Assembly (NCBI GenBank): GCA_040191315.1 | Contig: JAWJLM010000017.1 | Span: 1-64,000, forward strand | Direction: 5' to 3' | Source of the DNA: Bacillaceae bacterium S4-13-56 | Lineage (GTDB): Bacteria > Bacillota > Bacilli > Bacillales > JAWJLM01 | Length of the DNA stretch: 64,000 nucleotides | Shown here: piece after piece, positions 44,872-53,191 of the stretch | Layout: each line of letters begins with the position of its first letter | Numbering within the stretch: the first letter of the stretch is position 1 | Made by a program: the position numbers and the translations under genes | Notes under the pieces: generated by a model | What the model saw: only the letters and a program-made list of their open reading frames with translations | Databases searched by the model: none | Told to the model about the DNA's origin: nothing

Positions 44872-46485
44872 ATGATGAGTGGAGCGCTTACCTTAAATAA
44901 AATGGTAGAACGTGCTGAAAAACTTTTTCCAAAGAAGCAAATTATTTCAAGAACATCCACAGGGATTTTTCGCTATGGATATAAAGAAATGGGGGAGAGG
45001 ACGAGGCGTTTATCAAGTGCACTCCAACAGTTAGGCGTACAAAAAGGAGATAAAATAGGAACTCTAGCTTGGAATGATCATCGACACCTGGAAGCTTATT
45101 TTGGGATTCCGAGTATGGGAGCAGTCCTTCATACGATTAATATTCGTTTATCAACAGAGCATATCTCTTATATTATCAATCATGCAGAAGATAAGGTGTT
45201 ACTGGTTGACCAAGAGTTTTTACCATTGATTGAAGCCATTAAAGAGAAGTTGAAAACGGTAGAAGCGATTATTGTGTTAACGGACCATCATCAATTACCA
45301 GATTCCGATCTTTCCCCTCTCTATTCTTATGAAAAATTGTTAGAAGGTGGGGATGCAAACTTTCAATTCCCAGAAGATTTAGATGAAAATGATCCAGCTG
45401 GAATGTGCTATACCTCTGCAACAACGGGTTTACCCAAAGGGGTCGTCTATACTCACCGTGGTATTTCGCTTCATAGTATGGCGTTAGGATTAGCAGATTC
45501 TGCCGCAGTTTCTGAGTCTGATGTCTGCATGCCTGTTGTGCCGATGTTTCACGCCAATGCATGGGGAATGCCTTTTGCGTCCACTTGGTTTGGATCCACT
45601 CAAGTACTTCCTGGTCCACGATTTACACCAGAGATATTAGCCGAACTCATACAAAGTGAAAAAGTGACGTTAACAGCTGGCGTTCCAACAATATGGTTAG
45701 GACTATTGAATGAACTAGAAAGTAAGAATGGGGCTTATGATACGAGTTCACTACGAGCTGTTCTCTGTGGCGGTTCAGCTGCACCGCTCGGAATGATCAA
45801 GGCCTTCGAAACAAAATATGGTATTCCATTTATTCACGCTTATGGTATGACGGAAACAACCCCTCTTGTTACGTTGTCCCGCTTGAAGAGCTATCAAATG
45901 GATTTGCCTGAAGAGGAAAAGCTTGCTAGTAGAGCAAAGCAAGGTTATGTAGTTCCTGGTCTAGAGTTAAAGGTAATTAACGAAAAAGGTGAAGCAGAAT
46001 GGAATGGAGAAGACATGGGGGAACTGTTAGTCCGTGGCCCGTGGATAGCAGACGAATATTATCGGGATGATCGTACAAAAGAAGCAATGAGAGATGGCTG
46101 GCTCTATACGGGAGATATTGTCACTATTGATTCAGAAGGTGTAATAAAAATTGCAGATAGGACAAAGGATCTCGTGAAAAGTGGTGGGGAATGGATTTCT
46201 ACCATAGATTTGGAAAATGCATTGATGGCCCATGATGCTGTTTTTGAAGCTGCGGTAGTTGGTGTACCACATCCAGAGTGGCAGGAACGACCTGTTGCAA
46301 CAGTAGTTTTAAAGCCCGGCGCATCCGCTAATAAAGAGGAATTAATAGCTCATTTAACATCGCAATTTCCTAAGTGGTGGCTTCCTGATGATATTCTGTT
46401 TGTAGACGAAATTCCAAAAACATCGGTAGGGAAATTTTTGAAAGCCAACTTACGAGAAAAGTTAAGGGATCATTTAACTGTATAA
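44872..46485 (+). CDS. Acyl-CoA synthetase (AMP-forming) 2
   Basis: Second ANL ligase of the cluster, 537 residues. Motifs are CYTSATTGLPKGVVYTHRG, HAYGMTETTPLVTLS, TGDIVTIDSEG and KTSVGKFLKA. Overall it is like medium/long-chain fatty acid ligases (AlkK type). It is 150 nt after the first ligase, so it may have its own promoter. Two ligases in a row suggest activation of two chain types. Family B copy follows 9 nt after the stop. Confidence 0.88.
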   Translation: MMSGALTLNKMVERAEKLFPKKQIISRTSTGIFRYGYKEMGERTRRLSSALQQLGVQKGDKIGTLAWNDHRHLEAYFGIPSMGAVLHTINIRLSTEHISYIINHAEDKVLLVDQEFLPLIEAIKEKLKTVEAIIVLTDHHQLPDSDLSPLYSYEKLLEGGDANFQFPEDLDENDPAGMCYTSATTGLPKGVVYTHRGISLHSMALGLADSAAVSESDVCMPVVPMFHANAWGMPFASTWFGSTQVLPGPRFTPEILAELIQSEKVTLTAGVPTIWLGLLNELESKNGAYDTSSLRAVLCGGSAAPLGMIKAFETKYGIPFIHAYGMTETTPLVTLSRLKSYQMDLPEEEKLASRAKQGYVVPGLELKVINEKGEAEWNGEDMGELLVRGPWIADEYYRDDRTKEAMRDGWLYTGDIVTIDSEGVIKIADRTKDLVKSGGEWISTIDLENALMAHDAVFEAAVVGVPHPEWQERPVATVVLKPGASANKEELIAHLTSQFPKWWLPDDILFVDEIPKTSVGKFLKANLREKLRDHLTV

Positions 46486-46493
46486 AATTAAGC

Positions 46494-46620
46494 AAAGCGC
46501 AAGCGCCCTTCAAAACAAGAAAATCGCTTGTTTCTGCGAAGTACCTCTAAGTAGCTTTCCTGACTCGGGGCAAAAACTTCGAAGATCACTCGATGAAACT
46601 TTTCCGTTGGAGCAAGACAA
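46494..46620 (-). repeat. Family B repeat, copy B2 (inverted)
   Basis: Begins GAAAAGCGCAAGC-like (AAAGCGCAAGCGCCCTT) and ends GGAGCAAGACAA: the inverse of B1, with GGGGCAAAAACTTCGAAGAT in the centre. Confidence 0.82.
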
Positions 46621-46643
46621 TTTTTTTACTTTCTTATCTTGTT

Positions 46644-46694
46644 AGAAAAACTAGGCTTTTCGCCAAGTGTTAATGGAGAAAGCCTAGTTTTTTT
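46644..46694. terminator. Bidirectional terminator, family D-like
   Basis: AGAAAAACTAGGCTTT pairs with AAAGCCTAGTTTTTTT. The inner part, CTTTTCGCCAAGTG, relates to the family D hairpin in reverse. Confidence 0.85.
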
Positions 46695-46723
46695 CATGTA
46701 CTATCAACCGACTAAAAGTTAAA

Positions 46724-46776
46724 AAGTAAAACTTCAATCAGTGGGGCGCGGCCTCTGATTGAAGTTTTACTTTATT
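46724..46776 (-). terminator. Terminator of the SDR gene, from a family C 3' hairpin
   Basis: AAAGTAAAACTTCAATCAG pairs with CTGATTGAAGTTTTACTTT. The sequence is the family C end hairpin extended into a long perfect stem. Confidence 0.85.
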
Positions 46777-47539
46777 TTGGCTGCATCCGAATTGCTCCAT
46801 CTAGCCGAATAACCTCTCCATTTAGCATTGGATTTTCCAGAATGCTTTGAGCTAGCTTAGCGTACTCACTAGGATACCCTAGGCGGGAAGGAAATGGGAT
46901 CATCGCCCCAAGAGATTCACGAGCTTTTTCCGGAAGTTGTCCTAAAAGAGGTGTTTCAAATAAGCCGGGTGCAATGGTCATCACTCGAATTCCATGTTGT
47001 GCCAAATCTCGTGCGATAGGCAGGGTCATGCTAACGATTCCACCTTTTGAAGCACTGTATGCTGCTTGCCCTATTTGCCCTTCAAAGGCAGCAATGGATG
47101 CAGTATTGATAATGACGCCTCTTTCCCCTTCCTCATTGGCTTCGTTAACAGCCATTTTCTCAGCAGCTAAACGAATTACATTGAAGGTCCCAATCAAATT
47201 AACTTGAATGACTTTTTGAAAAGTGGCAAGATCATGAGCTCCTTTTTTGCTTAGGGTTTTTTGTGCAACCCCGATTCCTGCGCAGTTAATTGCAAAATGA
47301 AGTCCGCCCCATTTTTCTAAAGCTATATTCATTGCATGGAGGACACTATCTTCATCTGTAACGTCTGTCTGGACAAAATGAGCATGATCCCCAAGCTCGT
47401 TTGCCAAAGCTGTTCCTTTTTCTTCTTGAACATCAGCAATAATAACTTTTGTACCACTTGAGACTAGTTGGCGTGCAGTAGCTTCCCCTAATCCAGAGGC
47501 GCCACCTGTGATCAACCCAATATGATTTTTTAGATGCAA
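46772..47539 (-). CDS. SDR dehydrogenase, type II 3-hydroxyacyl-CoA dehydrogenase-like
   Basis: Short-chain dehydrogenase of 255 residues. NAD-binding motif is [15 protein letters not shown], with acidic residue in VIIADVQ suggesting NAD. The active site is Y-x3-K in AAYSASKGG with Ser in NTASIAA. The sequence [19 protein letters not shown] and [20 protein letters not shown] resemble the HSD10-type 3-hydroxy(-2-methyl)acyl-CoA dehydrogenases. It forms an operon with the thiolase upstream on the minus strand. Confidence 0.85.
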   Translation of the reverse strand: MHLKNHIGLITGGASGLGEATARQLVSSGTKVIIADVQEEKGTALANELGDHAHFVQTDVTDEDSVLHAMNIALEKWGGLHFAINCAGIGVAQKTLSKKGAHDLATFQKVIQVNLIGTFNVIRLAAEKMAVNEANEEGERGVIINTASIAAFEGQIGQAAYSASKGGIVSMTLPIARDLAQHGIRVMTIAPGLFETPLLGQLPEKARESLGAMIPFPSRLGYPSEYAKLAQSILENPMLNGEVIRLDGAIRMQPK

Positions 47540-47715
47540 AAAAATTCCTCCTCTTATTTCAAATTAGATGGTGTAACTTTTTGTGTAACTTTAAAATATA
47601 TGAGAAGCAGAGCGGGGAAAATTCCGTAAAATAACAATCAGCGAAATTTAGAAAACCCCACTCATAGGAGCTTCTCAATATTTGAATCTGTCATCTATAT
47701 CTATCTATTAAAATC

Positions 47716-48870
47716 TTAATCTTCTAGTCGCTCAATTATCGTTGCATTGGCCATGCCGTGTCCTTCGCACATAGTTTGGAGACCATAACGTCCTCCTGTT
47801 CTCTCTAATTCATGAATTAAAGTGGTCATAAGCTTTGCCCCACTCGCCCCTAGAGGATGCCCTAATGCGATAGCTCCTCCATTTGGATTTAATTTGTTGG
47901 GATCAGCTCCTGTTTCCTTTAGCCATGCTAATGGGACGGGCGCAAAGGCTTCGTTTACTTCAAACAAATCGATATCGTCTATAGATAAACCGGCTTTTTT
48001 GAGTACTTTCTCCGTGGCTGGAATTGGCCCAGTAAGCATGAGGGTAGGATCAGAACCGACAACGGATCTAGCAACTACACGAAATCGAGCTTTTAGTCCT
48101 AGTTCCTGAGCTTTTTCCTTGGACATCAAAAGAATGGCTGCTGACCCATCACTTATTTGACTGGAATTACCTGCATGAATCATGCCATCTTCTTTAAAGG
48201 CGGGCTTTAAATTATTAAGTGCTTCTACTGTAGTATTGCGCCTTGGTCCTTCATCTGCATAAAGAGTTTCTTTATTCCCATCAGGGAGAGTCACTTTTAC
48301 CGGAAAAATTTCACGGGTGAATCGACCTTCATCTTGAGCTTTGATGGCACGTTGATGACTTTCATAAGAATATTCGTCTAATTCTCTTCTTGTTAGTCCC
48401 CATTTTTTAGCGATTCGTTCTGCAGATAGACCTTGGTTAATCATTTCATATTTATTGGTGAGTTGATCACTGAATGAAGCGCCATTCATATTTGAGCCAA
48501 TTGGAATACGAGACATGTTTTCGATTCCAGCTGCAATGACCACATCCATATCTCCACTTAAAATTGCTTGGGACGCAAAATGAACAGCTTGTTGACTTGA
48601 TCCACATTGGCGATCGATCGTCGTTCCTGGTACTTCCATCGGAAATCCTGCGATTAAGGAAGCAACACGACCGATGTCTGCAGCTTGTTCTCCAATTTGC
48701 GATACGCACCCCATAATAACGTCTTCCACAAGATCAGGTGTAATTCCAGCCCTTTTCACTAGCTCTTGTAACGTTAAAGCAGCTAGATCATCAGGACGAA
48801 TATGACTTAACATACCGTTACGCCTGCCAACCGGTGTTCGAACAGCTTCTACGATTACCACTTCTCTCAT
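47716..48870 (-). CDS. Acetyl-CoA acyltransferase (thiolase)
   Basis: Thiolytic step of beta-oxidation, 384 residues. The nucleophile Cys is in TIDRQCGSSQQAVHFASQ. The C-terminal catalytic His and Cys are in NPNGGAIALGHPLGASGAKL and LQTMCEGHGMANA. The spacing to the SDR is 176 nt with no terminator seen, so both are probably cotranscribed. With the convergent acyl-CoA operon they give ligase, dehydrogenase, hydroxyacyl-CoA dehydrogenase and thiolase; an enoyl-CoA hydratase is not in the window. Confidence 0.93.
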   Translation of the reverse strand: MREVVIVEAVRTPVGRRNGMLSHIRPDDLAALTLQELVKRAGITPDLVEDVIMGCVSQIGEQAADIGRVASLIAGFPMEVPGTTIDRQCGSSQQAVHFASQAILSGDMDVVIAAGIENMSRIPIGSNMNGASFSDQLTNKYEMINQGLSAERIAKKWGLTRRELDEYSYESHQRAIKAQDEGRFTREIFPVKVTLPDGNKETLYADEGPRRNTTVEALNNLKPAFKEDGMIHAGNSSQISDGSAAILLMSKEKAQELGLKARFRVVARSVVGSDPTLMLTGPIPATEKVLKKAGLSIDDIDLFEVNEAFAPVPLAWLKETGADPNKLNPNGGAIALGHPLGASGAKLMTTLIHELERTGGRYGLQTMCEGHGMANATIIERLED

Positions 48871-49035
48871 TTACTTTCTCCCTTCTAACCTTTTTTTGAA
48901 AGCCCTTACACTAACTGTCTCTATTATAGCAAAGTTTGGGATTTCTCTCTATATTTTTTGGGAAGGCTTATCACTAATTTTTGATACACCAGATGTAAGC
49001 GCGGGAAGCGGATTATTACCTCGTTTGGTTACGTT

Positions 49036-49264
49036 GCTTGGATTTTATCCTGCATGAATGGGCAGCCAACCATGAAGCAAGCTTCACCAACAAGGATGAC
49101 AAATTTAATGTCTTATTTTCATGGGAGTAATCCCCCTCAAGTGAAATGAGAAGAGTAAGTGGGGGATGAACTGCCCGTAAAAGTCCGATTGGGTCAAGAG
49201 CCTTCAGGTCATACCCTTGGTGTTAATAATGGTTGGGGATTTTCTTCATCCCCAACCATTATTA
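49036..49264 (+). repeat. Family C structured element, copy C2
   Basis: Starts TTATCCTGCATGAATGGGCA, holds the nested block (CCAACCATGAAGCAAGCTTC ... TATTTTCATGGGAG), then CCCCCTCAAGTG / GTGGGGGATGAACTGCCCG and TCAAGAGCCTTCAGGTCATA. The usual 3' hairpin is replaced by a perfect 16-bp inverted repeat (TAATAATGGTTGGGGA / TCCCCAACCATTATTA, 49224-49264). From 48871 to 49035 I see nothing else apart from the expected thiolase promoter region. Confidence 0.82.
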
Positions 49265-49299
49265 GTTGAACCAATCAAAACCGCGGCATTGTGGGCCTG

Positions 49300-49511
49300 C
49301 GGTTACTCGGCCCACCGAAATGATTCGCAACGCTCACGTGACCCACATCCTCGAAAAATCTCGCTTTTTCGTTCGTGTGTAGAAGCTCATGGTAGCATTC
49401 TCTGTTATGTGGGCCTCATCGCCTTACGTCGATGACCACAACAAAAGCTTCTTAGAATTTACTTCACAGAAACAAGTGATTTTCTTGTTTCGAAGGGCGC
49501 TTGCGCTTTTC
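49300..49511 (+). repeat. Diverged family B-type sequence, copy B3
   Basis: The last 70 bp (CTTCTTAGAATTTACTTCAC, AAACAAGTGATTTTCTTGTT, CGAAGGGCGCTTGCGCTTTT) match the 3' half of B1. The first part (CCCACCGAAATGATTCGCAA, AATCTCGCTTTTTCG) is different and may be another repeat. Confidence 0.65.
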
Positions 49512-50432
49512 TTATTCACTATTTTTCTTTGTTTTTTTATATATTCTGTATCCAATAAGGGCGGCTGCAGCAATTAAAATAATAACAGGTAAGTTTCCAA
49601 TGAAGAACACGATTAAACCAGATCCGAATGCGAGAAGTCCGTTAATACTGTTCATGAATTGTTGCTGGGTTTTCTCCCAAGTATTTAATTCTTCGTTCTT
49701 TACGCTTGGGATATTGACTCTGTTTTCTTGGATATTTATCGTAATGGTGGCCAGGTCAGAGCGATTTTGTAGGTATTTCATTCTTCCTGTGATTTGTTCA
49801 ATTTCTTCCTGTACTTTCGCAAGATCATTTGAGATCTTTAGTAAGTCTTCTGTTTTTTCAGCTTTTTGCATAAAAGATAAAAGGCGCTCTTCCACTATCT
49901 TTTTCGATTTTAGTCGAGATTCAAGGTCAACGTATTCTTCGGTTACATCGTCGCTGTCTACGTGCTTCTCAATTAGTTTCCATCCTCCGTTTTCAACTAT
50001 TGCCAGAAATTCATCAAATTTCTCCACTGGAATTCTCGCTTTGATTCTTCCCTCTTTAAGGGAATCCTCTCCGCCTCCGTAGATTTGAGATTCGACCATG
50101 TAGCCCCCTACTTTATCAATTTCAGATTGAATGTCATTTTCAGCTTTGGCAAAATCGTTTACTTCAATCCTTACATTTGCTTCATAGATGATTTTTCTGT
50201 TTGAATCCTGTGCTGAGAGGTTAGAATCAGTATTCGCACTTCCATTTTCTTTTTCGGCTTGCTCAGCTTCGCCACCGTCCATACCTTTGCTACCAGTGTT
50301 CTCTTCTGATTCATTGTATGCAACATCTCTATTAGCAGCATCATTGCCAGCAGATTCGTTAGTATCTTCACTACTACAAGCCACAAGAAAAGTAATCAGA
50401 ACTATTAAAATACCTAAAAACCACTTTTTCAA
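49512..50432 (-). CDS. DUF4349-domain lipoprotein
   Basis: Lipid-anchored protein of about 306 residues. TTG at 50432 follows AGGGTGG and gives a signal LKKWFLGILIVLITFLVACS with lipobox Cys; the frame also opens at 50474. An acidic Ser/Asn/Glu linker is followed by the DUF4349 region (YEANVRIEVNDFAKAENDIQ, VGGYMVESQIYGGGED, TEEYVDLESRLKSKKIVEER) and a coiled coil. A C-terminal helix (SGLIVFFIGNLPVIILIAAA) anchors it in the membrane. Function unknown. Confidence 0.82.
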   Translation of the reverse strand: MKKWFLGILIVLITFLVACSSEDTNESAGNDAANRDVAYNESEENTGSKGMDGGEAEQAEKENGSANTDSNLSAQDSNRKIIYEANVRIEVNDFAKAENDIQSEIDKVGGYMVESQIYGGGEDSLKEGRIKARIPVEKFDEFLAIVENGGWKLIEKHVDSDDVTEEYVDLESRLKSKKIVEERLLSFMQKAEKTEDLLKISNDLAKVQEEIEQITGRMKYLQNRSDLATITINIQENRVNIPSVKNEELNTWEKTQQQFMNSINGLLAFGSGLIVFFIGNLPVIILIAAAALIGYRIYKKTKKNSE

Positions 50433-50634
50433 TCGAACCACCCTTTCCTGTCTTTGCCATGTAGACGAAACCAATTGCTGATTCGTTTCAAAACGTCTAA
50501 CAAAATCATTCCAATCAAGACTTTTTGTTATTAGATTGTTTTTTAGTATAATGGTGGGAAATCAATAGTCTGTTGTTTTCTAAGTGGTTTTTTGGTTGAG
50601 TGGTTCAAGACTTTTACTGAATTAGGGGTGCATT

Positions 50635-51672
50635 ATGACAGAGTTTACAGGATACATAGGAACATATACGAAAGAAAAAAGTAAAGGGGTTTATAAATTT
50701 ACACTTGACACGGAGAAACAGAGGATTACAGAGGTAACTCTTGCAGCCGAGTTGGATAATCCTACATATCTTACACTGGGTAATCACGGGGATTTTCTCT
50801 ATTCTGTTGCTAAGGAGGGGGACAGTGGAGGCATTGTTGCTTTTTCTATTGGAGAAAAAGGGAATCTTATCAAATTAAATGACCAAATGATGCCAGGTTC
50901 ACCTCCATGCCATTTAAGTATCAGTAATGATAGCCACAACATTTTAACTGCGAATTACCATACCACGGTAATCGCTTCTTATCTGACAAATGAAGATGGG
51001 TCCTTGCAAACACCAGAAGAGATAATTAAACATGAAGGTTTCGGCCCGCATGAGAGGCAAGAAAAGCCCCACCTACATTTTGCGGGTTTTTCTCCAGATG
51101 AAAAATATGCCGTTGTCGTGGACTTAGGAAGTGACCGCATCATTACTTATGAAGTAAATGGGGGAAAACTTCAGCGGAAAAATGTTTTCCAAACAAGTCC
51201 TGGTTCAGGACCTCGGCATATAGTCTTTCATCCCAATGGGAATTTTGCTTACGTGATGACCGAGCTTAGTTCAGAAGTTCTTGTTTTTGAATACAATCAG
51301 ATGGATGGCAGATTTAACGAGATTCAGGCCATACCTACGATTCCCAACGATTTTAACGAAGTCAATGATGGAAGTGCTATCCAGATCAGTTCAGACGGAA
51401 ATTTCATATACGCAGGAAACAGAGGGCATAACAGCATTGCCGTATTTAAAGTAGATGAAGAAAGTGGCTTCTTAAACTTTGTTGAGTGGACATCAACAGA
51501 AGGGGACTGGCCGCGAGATTTCTCGCTTGATCCATCCGAAGAATTTCTTGTGGCAAGCAACCAAAAATCAAATAGTCTAACACTCTTCCAACGAGACAAA
51601 ACAAAAGGATCACTAACATTATTACAATCAGATGTTTATGTACCAGAACCTGTCTGTGTGAAATTTAGATAG
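50635..51672 (+). CDS. Lactonase-family beta-propeller (6-phosphogluconolactonase type)
   Basis: Cytoplasmic seven-bladed propeller of 345 residues, related to the Pgl enzymes that hydrolyse 6-phosphogluconolactone. Recognisable from FTGYIGTYTKEKSKGVYKF, NPTYLTLG, HLSISNDSHNILTANYH, the repeated H-x-x-F-P/N blocks (GPRHIVFHPNGNFAYVMTEL) and NRGHNSIAVF near the end. Start ATG at 50635 after AGGGGTG. REP R19 begins right after TAG. Confidence 0.85.
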   Translation: MTEFTGYIGTYTKEKSKGVYKFTLDTEKQRITEVTLAAELDNPTYLTLGNHGDFLYSVAKEGDSGGIVAFSIGEKGNLIKLNDQMMPGSPPCHLSISNDSHNILTANYHTTVIASYLTNEDGSLQTPEEIIKHEGFGPHERQEKPHLHFAGFSPDEKYAVVVDLGSDRIITYEVNGGKLQRKNVFQTSPGSGPRHIVFHPNGNFAYVMTELSSEVLVFEYNQMDGRFNEIQAIPTIPNDFNEVNDGSAIQISSDGNFIYAGNRGHNSIAVFKVDEESGFLNFVEWTSTEGDWPRDFSLDPSEEFLVASNQKSNSLTLFQRDKTKGSLTLLQSDVYVPEPVCVKFR

Positions 51673-51703
51673 TGGGTTAGTAGGGACGGTTCTCACCTGC
51701 ACG
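51673..51703 (+). repeat. REP copy R19
   Basis: GGGTTAGTAGGGACGGTTCT then CACCTGCACGG, directly after the lactonase stop. Forms an inverted pair with R20. Confidence 0.88.
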
Positions 51704-51723
51704 GTACTTTGCAATATAGTACC

Positions 51724-51755
51724 GTGTTGCCAAGAACCGTCCCTACCAACACACC
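51724..51755 (-). repeat. REP copy R20
   Basis: C-form GTGTTGCCAAGAACCGTCCC then TACCAACACACC, 20 bp before the next gene. The R19-R20 linker is short and has its own small palindrome (CGGTACTTTGCAATATAGTA then CCG). Confidence 0.9.
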
Positions 51756-51775
51756 AAACAAGGGGGTATTTTTAA

Positions 51776-52828
51776 ATGGAAATTGGGATAAGTACATTTG
51801 TTGAGACGACTCCAGATGTGAAGACTGGTGAGGTGAAGAGTCATTCTGAGCGGATCCGTGAGGTGGTTGAGGAAATTGTGTTAGCGGATAAAGTGGGTCT
51901 TGATGTGTTTGGGGTAGGGGAGCATCATAGAAAGGATTATGCGGCTAGTTCCCCAGCAACCCTCCTGGCAGCTGCAGCACCTCAAACGGAAAATATTCGT
52001 CTGACAAGCGCAGTTACAGTTTTGTCGTCAGCGGATCCAGTTCGAGTTTTTCAAGAGTTTTCAACACTCGATGCTGTATCGAATGGTCGAGCTGAGATTA
52101 TGGCTGGACGTGGATCTTTCATAGAATCCTTCCCGCTATTTGGTTATGACCTTCAGGACTATGACGAGCTTTTTGAAGAAAAATTAGACCTTTTGCTCAA
52201 AATTCGGGAATCTGAAAGAGTTACCTGGCAGGGGAAACATCGCCCAGCCATTAACAATTTAGGAGTGTACCCCCGTCCAGTACAAAATCCTCTACCTGTC
52301 TGGATTGGGAGCGGAGGGAACCCAGAGTCTGTAGCTCGTGCGGGGACCCTCGGACTACCATTAGTACTTGCTATCATTGGAGGCCAACCGACTCAGTTTG
52401 CGCCACTTGTAAAACTTTATAAAAGAGCAGCGGAACAAGCGGGTCATGATCCATCCAAACTTACGGTTGCCTCCCATTCTCATGGGTTTATTGCCGAAAA
52501 CAAAGAGGATGCGGCTGATAAATTTTTCCCTTCCACACAATATGCTATGAATGTTATTGGTAGGGAACGTGGTTGGGGGTATTATGACCGTTCTACTTTT
52601 GATGCTATGCGCAGCTTCGAGGGGGCTTTATATGTAGGAGATCCTCAAACAGTTGCAGATAAAATTATTCATTTAAGAAAAAATGTAGGAGTTGAGCGTT
52701 TCATGCTCCACGTTCCGGTTGGTTCAATGCCCCATGATCAAATCTTGAGAGCCATTGAATTGTTAGGAACAGAAGTAGCTCCTCGAGTGAAAAAGGAAAT
52801 AAAAAGATTGGAATCCGAGGCTGAATAA
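51776..52828 (+). CDS. LLM-class flavin-dependent oxidoreductase
   Basis: Luciferase-like monooxygenase of 350 residues. The barrel starts with MEIGISTFVETTPDVKTG, then VFGVGEHHRKDYAASSPATL, RLTSAVTVLSSADPVRVFQE, NGRAEIMAGRGSFIESFPLF, and VWIGSGGNPESVARAGTLGL. These fit the alkanal-monooxygenase/FMN class with FMNH2 as cofactor. Substrate unknown. Start ATG at 51776 follows AAGGGGG. Not linked to a flavin reductase. Confidence 0.85.
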   Translation: MEIGISTFVETTPDVKTGEVKSHSERIREVVEEIVLADKVGLDVFGVGEHHRKDYAASSPATLLAAAAPQTENIRLTSAVTVLSSADPVRVFQEFSTLDAVSNGRAEIMAGRGSFIESFPLFGYDLQDYDELFEEKLDLLLKIRESERVTWQGKHRPAINNLGVYPRPVQNPLPVWIGSGGNPESVARAGTLGLPLVLAIIGGQPTQFAPLVKLYKRAAEQAGHDPSKLTVASHSHGFIAENKEDAADKFFPSTQYAMNVIGRERGWGYYDRSTFDAMRSFEGALYVGDPQTVADKIIHLRKNVGVERFMLHVPVGSMPHDQILRAIELLGTEVAPRVKKEIKRLESEAE

Positions 52829-52838
52829 GTCTTGGATT

Positions 52839-52906
52839 TATCGGTCTTATGCGAGAAGACTCCTTCCTCAATCACGACAGTGTTTAGGCGGGAGTTGAAT
52901 CGCATA
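52839..52906 (-). repeat. Family E inverted-end repeat, copy 2
   Basis: Inverse of 28403-28471: GACTCCTTCCTCAATCACGA, then CAGTGTTTAGGCGGGAGTTG and AATCGCATA. The ends pair as TATGCGA(N4)ACTCC with GGAGT(N4)TCGCATA. From 52907 to 53191 I see an AT-rich promoter region and no gene. Confidence 0.85.
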
Positions 52907-53191
52907 TTTTTTTTTGCGCGTGCCCCCATATTAAAAAAATCACAACCTTTTTCAATAACCTTTTTCAAGTTGGAAAATTGAGCAAAAATTAAAATAAAAA
53001 CTTCTAGTATTTCATTAAATTTCATGCAATGTGTAAGTGTAAAATCTTGTATGTTTTTTCAAAAAGTGCGCTTATTTTTCATTTTCAATAGGCGTATATG
53101 GTAAAATAGAACTAATCATGAGAAAAATGTGATATTTTATCAAAAATAGTGTGTCGAACATCTTTTATGAAAAAATTAGGGGAAATCATTT

